Assembly (NCBI RefSeq): GCF_001704295.1
Contig: NZ_CP012334.1
Location: 2,740,084-2,804,083, forward strand
Direction: 5' to 3'
Source of the DNA: Bordetella sp. H567
GTDB taxonomy: Bacteria > Pseudomonadota > Gammaproteobacteria > Burkholderiales > Burkholderiaceae_B
Length of the DNA: 64,000 nucleotides
The translations under genes and the position numbers were made by a program. Under the pieces are notes generated by a model. It worked only from the letters and a program-made list of their open reading frames with translations, made no database searches and was not told where the DNA came from. Of this stretch, positions 52,763 to 60,900 are shown one piece after another. How positions within the stretch are numbered: position 1 is the first letter of the stretch; every line of letters starts with the position of its first letter.

Positions 52763-54279
52763 GGATAGCGTGGCGACAGGTTGTTGCGGGTCTTGCGCAG
52801 GCGCGAGAAGGCCATCGAGATCACAGGCCAGAACAGCGCGAACAGGGCGAGCGCGACGATGCTGCCCACCAGGCCGTTGGACCAGAACACGCTCAGGCTG
52901 CCCGAGGAGATCAGCATGGTCTGGCGAAAGGCATCTTCGGCCCGGTCGCCCAGGACCAGCGCCAGCACCAGGGGCGCCAGCGGATACTGCAGCTTCTTGA
53001 AGAGATAACCGACCACGCCGAAGACGAGCATCAGCCAGATATCGAAGGCCGCGTTATGCACCGTGTAGGCACCGATGGCGCACACCACCAGGATCATCGG
53101 CGCGACGATGGAAAACGGGATGCGCAGGATGGCGGCGAACAGCGGCACGGTGGACAACACCACGAACAAGCCGGCCAGATTGCCCAGGTACATGCTGGCG
53201 ATCAATCCCCACACGAACTCCTTCTGCTCCGCGAAAAGCAGGGGGCCGGGCTGCAATCCCCAGATCATCAGTCCGCCCAGCAGCACCGCGGCGGTCGCCG
53301 AGCCGGGTATGCCCAGGGCCAGCATCGGCAGCAGGGCGCTCGTGCCGGCCGCATGGGCCGCGGTCTCGGGCGCCAGGACGCCTTCCACGTTGCCTTGGCC
53401 GAAGGAATCCGGGTCCTTGGCGAACTTCTTCGCGACGCCATAGCCCATGAAGGATGCGGCGATGGCCCCGCCGGGCGTCACGCCCAGCCAGCAGCCGATC
53501 GCCGCCGACCGCAGCAGCACCAGCCAGTAGCGCGGCAGCGATGCCCAGGTCTTGAAAACGACCTTCAGGTCGATGGCGGCCTTCTTGCCCTTGAAGGCGA
53601 CGCCTTCCTCCATGGTGAGCAGGATTTCGCCGATGCCGAACAGGCCGATCACCGCCACCAGGAAGTCGAAGCCGCGCAACAATTCCGAAGAACCGAAAGT
53701 CATGCGCAGGTCGCCGGACACGGTATCCATGCCGACGGCGGCCAGCGCGAAGCCGATGCCCATGGAGATGACGATCTTGGGCTTGGACTCGCGTCCCATG
53801 CCGATGAAGCTGCAGAAGGTCAACAGGTAGACCGCGAAGAACTCCGCGGGCCCAAAGCGCAGCGCGAAACGGGCCACCGCCGGCGCGAGGAAGGTGATCA
53901 GCAGCACCCCCACCAGCGCCCCGAAGAACGACCCGGTGAACGCCGACGTCAGCGCCTGTCCGGCGCGTCCTTGTTGCGCCATGGGATAGCCGTCGAAGGT
54001 GGTGGCCACGGACCAGGCCTCGCCCGGGATGTTGAAAAGAATCGACGTGATCGCGCCGCCGAACAGCGCGCCCCAGTAGATACACGACAGCAGGATGATC
54101 GCCGAGGTGGGGTGCATGGAGAAGGTCAGCGGCAGCAGGATGGCCACGCCGTTGGGCCCGCCCAGGCCCGGCAGCACACCCACCACGATACCCAGCAGGA
54201 TGCCCACCATCATCAGGCCGACGTTGCCCCAGGACAGGACGACGCCGAAGCCGTCCCAGAGCGCGGATAGTTCTTGCAT
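52759..54279 (-). CDS. tctA: Tripartite tricarboxylate transporter large permease, TctA
   Basis: 506 residues, about 11-12 hydrophobic helices. The TctA signatures are present: GVLPGLGGPNGVAILLPLTF near the start and TPGGAIAASFMGYGVAKKF and LGIPGSATAAVLLGGLMIWG later. It is the main membrane subunit of the TTT importer with the TctB and TctC genes upstream. It stops in an ATGA overlap with the dehydrogenase gene, so transport and oxidation are tightly linked. Confidence 0.92.
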   Translation of the reverse strand: MQELSALWDGFGVVLSWGNVGLMMVGILLGIVVGVLPGLGGPNGVAILLPLTFSMHPTSAIILLSCIYWGALFGGAITSILFNIPGEAWSVATTFDGYPMAQQGRAGQALTSAFTGSFFGALVGVLLITFLAPAVARFALRFGPAEFFAVYLLTFCSFIGMGRESKPKIVISMGIGFALAAVGMDTVSGDLRMTFGSSELLRGFDFLVAVIGLFGIGEILLTMEEGVAFKGKKAAIDLKVVFKTWASLPRYWLVLLRSAAIGCWLGVTPGGAIAASFMGYGVAKKFAKDPDSFGQGNVEGVLAPETAAHAAGTSALLPMLALGIPGSATAAVLLGGLMIWGLQPGPLLFAEQKEFVWGLIASMYLGNLAGLFVVLSTVPLFAAILRIPFSIVAPMILVVCAIGAYTVHNAAFDIWLMLVFGVVGYLFKKLQYPLAPLVLALVLGDRAEDAFRQTMLISSGSLSVFWSNGLVGSIVALALFALFWPVISMAFSRLRKTRNNLSPRYP

Positions 54280-54373
54280 CGTGTTCTCCCAGAGGCTGCT
54301 GCCCCCTTGTCGCCGCGCGGCTCACCCCCTTAGGGCGAACATACGGCGCTACGGGCCGGCCACCCCGTCATAC

Positions 54374-54880
54374 CTAATAGCCGATCAGGCTTTCCAGCGG
54401 CCCCTTGGGCAGCGGCACCAGGAATTTCATTTCGAAGACCCAGAACAGGACCGCCATGATGGCCACCGCCAGCGGCAGGCCCTTCCACAGCGGATACTTG
54501 CCTACCCATCGCATGAAGGCCGCCACGAAAATCGCCGAGGAGACGTAGATGCCCAGGAATCGAATAAGCCCGACGTAGATCACCAGCGGCACCAGTACCA
54601 CGCACACCTGGCGCAGCTCGTCCACGTGCACGAAGGGCCGCCGGTCGTGCTTGCGCAGGGCCTGCACCGCCACCGCGGCAGTTGCCGCCAGGATGATGAT
54701 GCCGATCCGCATCGGGAAGTAGCCCGCCTGCGGACCGTCGTCCGTCCAGCCCGCGCCGATGGTGTAGTTGCTCCAGATCACCGTCACCGCCAGCGCGGCG
54801 AGCAGGGCGGCGACCACCAGTTCCATGGCCATGTACGAGACCACGGCGCGGCTCGCGGGCCGCTCTTGCTCTTCCACCAT
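54374..54880 (-). CDS. tctB: Tripartite tricarboxylate transporter small permease, TctB
   Basis: 168 residues with four hydrophobic helices (about 20-40, 60-78, 95-130, 140-160) and the AGYFPMRIGIIILAA pattern of TctB. GGAGGAAG lies 8 bases before the ATG at 54880. It sits between TctC and TctA in a common operon order. Confidence 0.85.
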   Translation of the reverse strand: MVEEQERPASRAVVSYMAMELVVAALLAALAVTVIWSNYTIGAGWTDDGPQAGYFPMRIGIIILAATAAVAVQALRKHDRRPFVHVDELRQVCVVLVPLVIYVGLIRFLGIYVSSAIFVAAFMRWVGKYPLWKGLPLAVAIMAVLFWVFEMKFLVPLPKGPLESLIGY

Positions 54881-55047
54881 GATCGTGCTTCCTCCGTGGG
54901 CGTACGGACTATCCATCCTTCCGTCCATCGATCAGTCCATCGAGCCATGCATCGATTAGTCCATCCACCGTTCCCCCAGGCGGATCATCGGCACGCTGGG
55001 GCGCCCAGATCGCGCCGCGGACGGCGCGCGCCGGGCACCTGCCTCGC

Positions 55048-56028
55048 CTAGAACCCGGCGGACTTGATGATGTCCTTGTGCATCGCTTCGTCCTTCTCCA
55101 GGTACTGGTTCAGGGCCGTCCCGGTCAGCAGTTCCGGCTTCAGCGCGGACCGCTCCAGGTATTGCTTCCACTCCGGCGTCTCGCTGATCTTCTTGAAGAC
55201 ATCGGTGTAATAGGCCACCTGGTCCGGCGCGACCTTGCCGGGCAGCAGAAAGATGCGCAGCATCTCGTAGTGCACGTCCAGGCCCTTTTCCTTGCAGGTC
55301 GGGATGTCGGCCCAGCTCTGGGTGTCGGTGACCTTATGCGTATAGGCCAGGCGCTGTTCGGCGAAGACGCATAGCGCCCGGTGCTCGCCCGCGCGCCATT
55401 GCGCCACGGACTCGGCGGGGTTGTTCACGTTGGCGTCGATATGGTTGCCCGACAGCTGTGTGGCCGCCTCGCCGCCGCCCTTGTAGGGCACGTAGATGAA
55501 CTTCGCGCCGGTGGCATGTTCCACCATCGCCGTGATCATCTGGTCCTCGCGCTTGGAACTGGTGCCGCCCATCTTCAGCTTGTTGGCCTTGGCCGCGGCG
55601 ATGAACTGGTCGACCGTCTGGTAAGGCGCCTTGGCATTCACCCACAGGATGAACTCGTCCACCGCCACCATGGCGACGGGTGAGAGGTCGCGCCAGTTGA
55701 ACGGCAGCTTGCTGATCAAGGGCACCGTATACAGGGCCGAGGACGCCACCAGCAGCTTGTGCGGGTCGCCGCTCGCACTCTTGGCATCCATGAGCCCTTC
55801 GGCCCCCGATGCGCCGGCCTTGTTCACCACGATCAGTGGCTGCTTCATCAGCTCGTGCTTGGCGACGATGCCCTGGATGGTGCGGGCCATCTGGTCGGAC
55901 GCGCCGCCGGCACTGAACGGCACGATGATCTCGACCGGTTTGGTCGGTTCCCACGCCCAGGCGGCCGCCGGCATCAGCGCCGCCATGGCCAGGGCTATCA
56001 CGCTACGCGCCTTGCTTGTCTCCATCAT
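55048..56028 (-). CDS. tctC: Tripartite tricarboxylate transporter receptor, TctC/Bug
   Basis: 326 residues from the ATG at 56028, preceded by GGAGGAG. Signal peptide ends AAAWAWE (about 26). The first mature block is KPVEIIVPFSAGGASDQMART. Most Bug proteins have a 'PYKGGGEAATQLSGNHID' block, found here. It binds the substrate in the periplasm for TctAB. The substrate is inferred from the neighbours to be a 2-hydroxy or keto acid. Confidence 0.9.
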   Translation of the reverse strand: MMETSKARSVIALAMAALMPAAAWAWEPTKPVEIIVPFSAGGASDQMARTIQGIVAKHELMKQPLIVVNKAGASGAEGLMDAKSASGDPHKLLVASSALYTVPLISKLPFNWRDLSPVAMVAVDEFILWVNAKAPYQTVDQFIAAAKANKLKMGGTSSKREDQMITAMVEHATGAKFIYVPYKGGGEAATQLSGNHIDANVNNPAESVAQWRAGEHRALCVFAEQRLAYTHKVTDTQSWADIPTCKEKGLDVHYEMLRIFLLPGKVAPDQVAYYTDVFKKISETPEWKQYLERSALKPELLTGTALNQYLEKDEAMHKDIIKSAGF

Positions 56029-56096
56029 GGTCTCCTCCGTGGTGTGTGGCCGCGGATGTGGCGTCGCCTTCTGCGCGGCGATCGCCCCGCGCAGCG

Positions 56097-57314
56097 TCAG
56101 GCCGCCTTGGCCCGGCACGCTTCCGCGCTGTGTTGCAGTATGTCCATGGCCGCCTGCACGCCGCTGCCGGCCAAGGTGACGCCCGAGAGCTTCAGGCCCA
56201 TCTCGCATCCCGACAGCGTGGCCATCAACGTCAGGTCGTTGCAATCGCCCAGGTGGCCGATGCGGAACATGCGGCCCTTGACCTTGCCCAGGCCGGTGCC
56301 CAGCGACATGTCAAAGCGCTCGTAGATCAGCTGGCGCACGGCATCGGCATCCACGCCGGCCGGCATCACGACGCCGGTCAGCACGGGCGAGTAGCATTCG
56401 GGCTCCACGCACTGGATCTCCAGGCCCCAGGCCTGGACCGCGGCGCGGCAGGCGCGCGCCAGGCGCTCGTGGCGCGCGAAGACGGCGTCCAGTCCCTCGG
56501 CAAGAATCATCTCCAGGGATTCATGCAAGGCGTACAGCAGGTTGGTGCTGGGCGTATAGGGCCAGTAGCCGGTCTTGTTGGTTTCCAGGATCTCCGACCA
56601 GCGCCAGAAGCTGCGCGGCAGGCCGCCATGCTGGCTGCGCTCGATCGCCTTGGGCGAAAGCGCGTTGAAGCTGATGCCCGGCGGCAGCATGAGGCCTTTT
56701 TGCGACCCCGATATCGAAACGTCGACGCCCCACTCGTCGTGGCGGTAATCGGCGCAGGCCAGGCCCGAGATCGTATCGACCATCAGCAGGGCAGGGTGGC
56801 CGGCCGCGTCGATGGCGCGGCGAACCGCGGCGATGTCGGAGGTGACGCCGGTGGAAGTCTCGTTATGGACGACGCACACGGCCTTGATCTGGTGGCCGGT
56901 GTCCGCGCGCAGGCGATCCTCGATCATCCGCGCCTGCACGCCGCGGCGCCATCCCTCGGTGCCGGGCAGGCCCAGGAATTCCGTCTTCAGGCCCAGGCCG
57001 TCGGCCATTTTTTTCCAGAGGCTGGCGAAATGGCCGGTCTCGAACATAAGGACCTGATCGCCCGGGCTCATGGTGTTGGAAAGCGCGGCTTCCCACGCAC
57101 CGGTGCCGGAGGCCGGGTAGATGATGACGGGGTGCTGCGTCTTGAAGATCTTCTTGATGCCTTGCAGGACCTGCAGCCCCAGCGCGCCGAACTCGGGGCC
57201 GCGGTGGTCGATGGTGGGGTAGCTCATGGCCCGCAGAAGCCGATCCGGTACGGGACTGGGGCCGGGGATCTGCAGGAAATGGCGGCCGGCGGGATGGAAG
57301 TCGAGTCGCAGCAT
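56097..57314 (-). CDS. Class V aminotransferase, serine/alanine-glyoxylate type
   Basis: 405 residues. It fits the AGXT/SGAT family: opening HFLQIPGPSPVPDRLLRAM, the PLP lysine in DVSISGSQKGLMLPPG (K about 204), and VHNETSTGV and DTISGLA blocks. It transfers an amino group from Ser or Ala to glyoxylate, giving glycine. The ATG at 57314 has AGGAGCGAGG upstream. It leads the left-going cluster with a hydroxyacid importer and dehydrogenase, so glycolate oxidised to glyoxylate and then to glycine is an attractive chain; this is inference. Confidence 0.9.
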   Translation of the reverse strand: MLRLDFHPAGRHFLQIPGPSPVPDRLLRAMSYPTIDHRGPEFGALGLQVLQGIKKIFKTQHPVIIYPASGTGAWEAALSNTMSPGDQVLMFETGHFASLWKKMADGLGLKTEFLGLPGTEGWRRGVQARMIEDRLRADTGHQIKAVCVVHNETSTGVTSDIAAVRRAIDAAGHPALLMVDTISGLACADYRHDEWGVDVSISGSQKGLMLPPGISFNALSPKAIERSQHGGLPRSFWRWSEILETNKTGYWPYTPSTNLLYALHESLEMILAEGLDAVFARHERLARACRAAVQAWGLEIQCVEPECYSPVLTGVVMPAGVDADAVRQLIYERFDMSLGTGLGKVKGRMFRIGHLGDCNDLTLMATLSGCEMGLKLSGVTLAGSGVQAAMDILQHSAEACRAKAA

Positions 57315-57338
57315 GGGGCCTCGCTCCTGGCATCTTGA

Positions 57339-57354
57339 ATTTTGAATGCAAAAT
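57339..57354. promoter_or_regulatory. GntR/FCD-like operator upstream of the aminotransferase
   Basis: ATTTTG, AATG, CAAAAT: perfect six-base arms, 25 bases before the ATG at 57314. The AT-rich TTG-N4-CAA-type dyad resembles sites of FCD-type GntR regulators. Confidence 0.5.
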
Positions 57355-57493
57355 ACCATAGCAGCGGGCGGGGGCTGTGGGAAGTGGCCGAAGCGTAGTG
57401 GTTTACCCCTGTTGGGAAGAGGGACGGAGCTGGCGCACCGGTGCTAGATACCGAGCGTCATTCAAGGCATTCTCGAAGACACCTACCTGCTCA

Positions 57494-58228
57494 TCAACAC
57501 CGGCCACCGCGAAGTGCGGCTCCCCAGTCCGGACGTCCGTTCAACTCGGCCATTGCCGCCGCCTTATCCCACTCGTACTGGACGGACCGAAATTCAACTC
57601 TCCATTCAGAACCGACTCTAGTCACGCAGGAGTAACGAGCGTGCGGTGAGCCCATTTCCATACGGTGGGGAAAAGGACGATCGTCCTTATAAGCCTGTAA
57701 TCCAACGCTGCCAGGATTCACGATTAGACGCCCATCCTCGAGCTTCATCGATCGCTGCAAATGCGTATGTCCGCACAGTATGAGCGCAGCATCGCAACTG
57801 CCTGCAAGGCATTTGACTTCATCGTGCGTTGCCGGTCGGCAACCGCTCGGCGTTACGGTTTCGAGAAAGTAGGCGACATCGTCTTCGGGTGTACCGTGCA
57901 CGAGTAGAACGTCTTCCGTAAGCCTCAAGGTTACGGGTAGTTCACGTAACCAAAGAAATTGGTCGTCGCGCAGAGAGCCGTACGCCCACCGATCTGAAGG
58001 CCCCATACCAGATGGGTCACCGGAAAGAAGCTGTCTTTCATGATTGCCACGGATCGTAGGCAGGCGCAACGGTCCCAAGCGATCCGCCGTTGCTGACGGT
58101 TGTAGCGGCCCGGAAAGGATGTCCCCCAGGTTAACGACTACATCGGCGCCTTGCTGACGAATATCTTCTAACACCGCGTCCAACGCAGCTAGATTGCCGT
58201 GTATATCCGAAATGGCTGCTATCTTCAT
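57494..58228 (-). CDS. Metallophosphoesterase (YfcE/DUF2436-like)
   Basis: 244 residues. Metal motifs: ISDIHGNLAAL, NLGDILSGP, RGNHERQL, VHGTPEDD and CGHTHLQR, with a PGSVGLQ block as in YfcE-type phosphodiesterases. No signal peptide. AT-richer composition than the preceding operon and mixed codon usage suggest transfer. The perfect palindrome AAACCGGTTT (58234-58243) lies 6 bases upstream. The natural substrate is unknown. Confidence 0.82.
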   Translation of the reverse strand: MKIAAISDIHGNLAALDAVLEDIRQQGADVVVNLGDILSGPLQPSATADRLGPLRLPTIRGNHERQLLSGDPSGMGPSDRWAYGSLRDDQFLWLRELPVTLRLTEDVLLVHGTPEDDVAYFLETVTPSGCRPATHDEVKCLAGSCDAALILCGHTHLQRSMKLEDGRLIVNPGSVGLQAYKDDRPFPHRMEMGSPHARYSCVTRVGSEWRVEFRSVQYEWDKAAAMAELNGRPDWGAALRGGRC

Positions 58229-58368
58229 CGCGTAAACCGGTTTTGACCTTGGTCTACAGAGCCTTGATTGTCAGAAAATCTGGAAGAGCTGTCCAATGGC
58301 TGGTCCTGGAACATAGCAGACTGTCACCGCAATCCATTGGTATTTTCGTCGCTCAACCTGGACGCGGC

Positions 58369-58914
58369 TCATCGGCCGCGGCCGGAGGGCGATAGCCGCT
58401 TGTAGAAGTAAGTCGTCGCAGCCAGGCCGCCGAACGGCTTCACGGCGTAATCGGGAATCACCCCCGCGCGCGTCCAGCCGGAACGGACATAGAGCCGCTC
58501 GGCATCGCTCCCTGTCTCCGTATCCAGGACCAACAACGTCCGCCCGGCGCCCGCGGCGACGATATCGACCTCCGCCATCAACTTGCCGCCAAGGCCCAGA
58601 CGTCGGAAATCGCGATGAACCAATAGCTTGGACACGTCTGCTCTGTGCGGTTGGTTCTCGGGTTGCCCGATGACGATCTGCACCGTGCCCATGATCCGCT
58701 CATCGGATTCAGCGACAAGCAGGATCCTATCGCCTTGCGCGATGCCGTCAGCGACATTCCTCCAGAATTGCACGGCGCGCGACATCTCAAGCGGCGCAAT
58801 AAAGCTGACCGAGGCGCCGCCGGCGACGCAGCCCACCAAAAGCGCGGCCAGCTGCTCCGCCAGACTTCGTGCCTCTTCCGCGCCTACGATGCGGATGTTT
58901 GCTTGAGTCGTCAT
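58369..58914 (-). CDS. GNAT-family N-acetyltransferase
   Basis: 181 residues. The acetyl-CoA loop reads RDFRRLGLGGKLMAEV (about 101-116), after a beta strand ADVSKLLVH, and the end is TRAGVIPDYAVKPFGGLAATTYFYKRL. It lies directly after the XRE-cupin gene (1-base gap), so the two are co-transcribed. Many such pairs make resistance or detoxification enzymes controlled by the upstream regulator. Acceptor unknown. Confidence 0.88.
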   Translation of the reverse strand: MTTQANIRIVGAEEARSLAEQLAALLVGCVAGGASVSFIAPLEMSRAVQFWRNVADGIAQGDRILLVAESDERIMGTVQIVIGQPENQPHRADVSKLLVHRDFRRLGLGGKLMAEVDIVAAGAGRTLLVLDTETGSDAERLYVRSGWTRAGVIPDYAVKPFGGLAATTYFYKRLSPSGRGR

Positions 58915-58915
58915 C

Positions 58916-59491
58916 TCAGATTCCTTTTTGGGAAGGCGCGGTTATCGCTACCAGATAGCGGGCCGTTACGCGGCCTGGGTTGTGGAATGCGGTTGGCTGA
59001 TTCAGTTTCATCGTCAGGCAGTCGCCTTTCCCCAGGCGCCAGGTCGTCTCTCCGACACGCACCTCCATCGTTCCTTGGATCATCCAGACCTGCTGCACCA
59101 CATCCGGCTCCTGCATCGACGTCTCGTACGAGACCCGCTGACCGGCTGGGAAGTGGATTTCGACTAGCTGGGTGGGACAGGCCACAGCCGCCGAGAGGTG
59201 GCGACGAACATATCCCGATGCCGGGTCCGTCCAGACCGCTTGCTTGTCAGCCCGGGAGATCGGGGAGGGGGTGTCTTCAGCCGAGGGGCGCTCGAACAAC
59301 GATGCCAGGGGGACATGAAGTGCCGCGGCCAGTTTGTCCAGGACAATGGCAGTCGGGCTGCTTACACCTCGTTCGATCAGGGATATGGTGGAACGGCTGA
59401 CGCCACTCCGGTCGGCGAGCGCATCAAGCGACCAGGCGTGTTTGCCGCGTAGATCCCGAATGCGAGACGCAATGAGCTGGTTGATGTCCAT
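58916..59491 (-). CDS. XRE-family regulator with cupin domain
   Basis: 191 residues. Helix-turn-helix at about 8-62 (RIRDLRGKHAWSLDALADRSGVSRSTISLIERG) and a C-terminal cupin (about 110-185) with GTMEVRVGETTWRLGKGD and a FHNPG end. These proteins repress small metabolic operons and sense a ligand in the cupin pocket. Its start codon is inside the palindrome at 59490-59501, and a longer palindrome lies 36 bases upstream; autoregulation together with the acetyltransferase gene is likely. Confidence 0.9.
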   Translation of the reverse strand: MDINQLIASRIRDLRGKHAWSLDALADRSGVSRSTISLIERGVSSPTAIVLDKLAAALHVPLASLFERPSAEDTPSPISRADKQAVWTDPASGYVRRHLSAAVACPTQLVEIHFPAGQRVSYETSMQEPDVVQQVWMIQGTMEVRVGETTWRLGKGDCLTMKLNQPTAFHNPGRVTARYLVAITAPSQKGI

Positions 59492-59501
59492 GGATATCCA
59501 T
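59490..59501. promoter_or_regulatory. Palindrome over the XRE start codon
   Basis: ATGGATATCCAT is a perfect 12-base palindrome containing the regulator's start codon on the minus strand. Its half-site ATGGAT recurs in the site at 59527-59552. Confidence 0.45.
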
Positions 59502-59526
59502 AATACTAGAATATCCGTCTATTTTT

Positions 59527-59552
59527 ATGGATGTCGCGCTCGCGACATCCAT
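59527..59552. promoter_or_regulatory. Long inverted repeat upstream of the XRE gene
   Basis: ATGGATGTCGCG, two bases, CGCGACATCCAT: perfect 12-base arms. The outer ATGGAT/ATCCAT match the palindrome at the start codon. Likely operator; a hairpin is also possible. Confidence 0.5.
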
Positions 59553-59944
59553 TCGTGATGTCGTGTGGAAAGCTCAAGAGCGTGTGTCGCTGAAGTCGCG
59601 GCAGTCCGCTGTCCAGAGCAAGTAGCAGCCGCTGGACGGCCTCAGCACGCCGGTAGCGCACAGGCGGCACACGTGCAACCAATGCGGACGCGTTCGGTGG
59701 ACAGTCGGGACGTCAGATAAATGCAACCCTGCGCGCCCTTCGCCCGCAACTTCCTTGCGAAGTGCGAACGATCTCGCCCGCATGCTGACGGAGTGGAGGA
59801 AATCTCACGAGAGTCCATCGGCCATACCGACGGAGATGTCACCGCAAGCGCAATCCCAACTCGCGGCGGAGGCTGGGCCGCAATTACGTCGCCCGCAGCC
59901 GTCGCCGACCTGACATTCATGAAGCATTCCTCAAACGAGCCTGC
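59553..59944. other. Intergenic stretch without a supported gene
   Basis: About 390 bases between the XRE operon promoter and the end of the DoxX gene. A 92-codon minus-strand frame (59642-59920) has no ribosome site and no family likeness. I see no RNA gene or repeat here. Confidence 0.4.
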
Positions 59945-60427
59945 TCACTCGTTTGCTGGAACATCTTCAGCCGAACCAAGACGTCTTTCTGAACTGGCCT
60001 TTATCCGGTCTCTGCCGGTGTTTCCTCGCAAATTATCGAGGGCGTAAGCTCCGCCTCCGGCAAAAAATAGGTACAGCAGGATGAAGCACAACAGGACCGT
60101 ATCATTGCCTCCGTTCTGAACCGGAAACAGGCCGCGCGGTTGAAACACCATAAAGTACGCGAACGCCATTTCGCCAGATAGGATGAACGCTGTCCAACGA
60201 GTGAACAGGCCAACGATAAGAAGCAGGGCCCCCACGATATCCAAAATGCCAGCGAAGCCCAAAAGCGAATAGATCTGGACGCTGTCGAACTTCGCCACAT
60301 GCGGCCAATGGAGAATCTTGGCTGTGCCCTCCTGGAGGTAAATCAGGCCAGTGACAATGCGTAACAGGGCGAGCGCCCTCGGCGACCAGGCGGTCCAAAA
60401 GTTTTCTGCTGGATTAGTGCTCGACAT
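59945..60427 (-). CDS. DoxX family membrane protein
   Basis: 160 residues from the ATG at 60427 with GGGAGAG upstream. Four hydrophobic helices with the DoxX pattern ALLRIVTGLIYLQEGTAKILHWP and LLIVGLFTRWTAFILSGEMAFAYF, then a charged tail (RDRIKASSERRLGSAED). An inverted repeat at 60449-60465 overlaps its promoter region. Its role may be in redox or chemical stress, as in other regulator-controlled DoxX genes. Confidence 0.85.
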   Translation of the reverse strand: MSSTNPAENFWTAWSPRALALLRIVTGLIYLQEGTAKILHWPHVAKFDSVQIYSLLGFAGILDIVGALLLIVGLFTRWTAFILSGEMAFAYFMVFQPRGLFPVQNGGNDTVLLCFILLYLFFAGGGAYALDNLRGNTGRDRIKASSERRLGSAEDVPANE

Positions 60428-60448
60428 GACAGCTCTCCCTACGTTGGG

Positions 60449-60465
60449 TGACGTTCGCAACGTCA
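60449..60465. promoter_or_regulatory. Operator-like inverted repeat upstream of the DoxX gene
   Basis: TGACGTT, CGC, AACGTCA: perfect seven-base arms, 22 bases before the start codon at 60427. This is typical of a TetR/MarR-type dimer site, but no such regulator is seen next to it. Confidence 0.45.
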
Positions 60466-60750
60466 GCGGCTTGATTTTACGCAACCGCAGAGAAGCCGCT
60501 CGGTCTTGACCTTGGCCAGTCCTCGGCACAGTTGCTCGATCTCTTGCTGCTGGGCATTCTTTAGCGATTTACCACACTGGGTGGCTGTCTTCGGGGCCTC
60601 GCCGCCTAAAGTCGTTGATCGGTACGGACGTGGAAATCTAAATCCGGTGAGCTTCGACACCGCCCATCGCTCGGATGGCCACCGACCGCCGAAAGCCGCA
60701 AGTAGTGCCGCTTTCTCGCAGATTTGCCAGTCTGCCTGGCCCTGCTGCAT
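60463..60750 (-). CDS. Doubtful small ORF
   Basis: 95 codons with mixed third-position bases. The C-terminal part (KNAQQQEIEQLCRGLAKVKT then ERLLCGCVKSSR) looks protein-like, but there is no ribosome site before the ATG and no known family. The surrounding 473 bases (60428-60900) hold no other gene that I can support. Confidence 0.2.
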   Translation of the reverse strand: MQQGQADWQICEKAALLAAFGGRWPSERWAVSKLTGFRFPRPYRSTTLGGEAPKTATQCGKSLKNAQQQEIEQLCRGLAKVKTERLLCGCVKSSR

Positions 60751-60900
60751 ATTGATAACGGCACCGAACTACCGGGATCGTTTACCCGGATTGCGACCGA
60801 AGGCGGACGCCAGCGATCCATGCCCGGTATATCTTTGCAACGACAACCAAGCCCGCACACCCGCGGTGTTGTCCCCCTACACCGCACGGAAGGAGAAATC

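Noticed and set aside
50276-52768. Plus-strand frame of 830 codons opposite the FAD/Fe-S dehydrogenase
   Set aside because: Shadow frame; the minus strand encodes a complete enzyme with all motifs.
59642-59920. Possible 92-residue minus-strand protein
   Set aside because: No ribosome site, no family likeness, and composition typical of a chance frame.
59721-60047. Possible 108-residue plus-strand protein
   Set aside because: It runs into the DoxX gene on the other strand and lacks a ribosome site and motifs.
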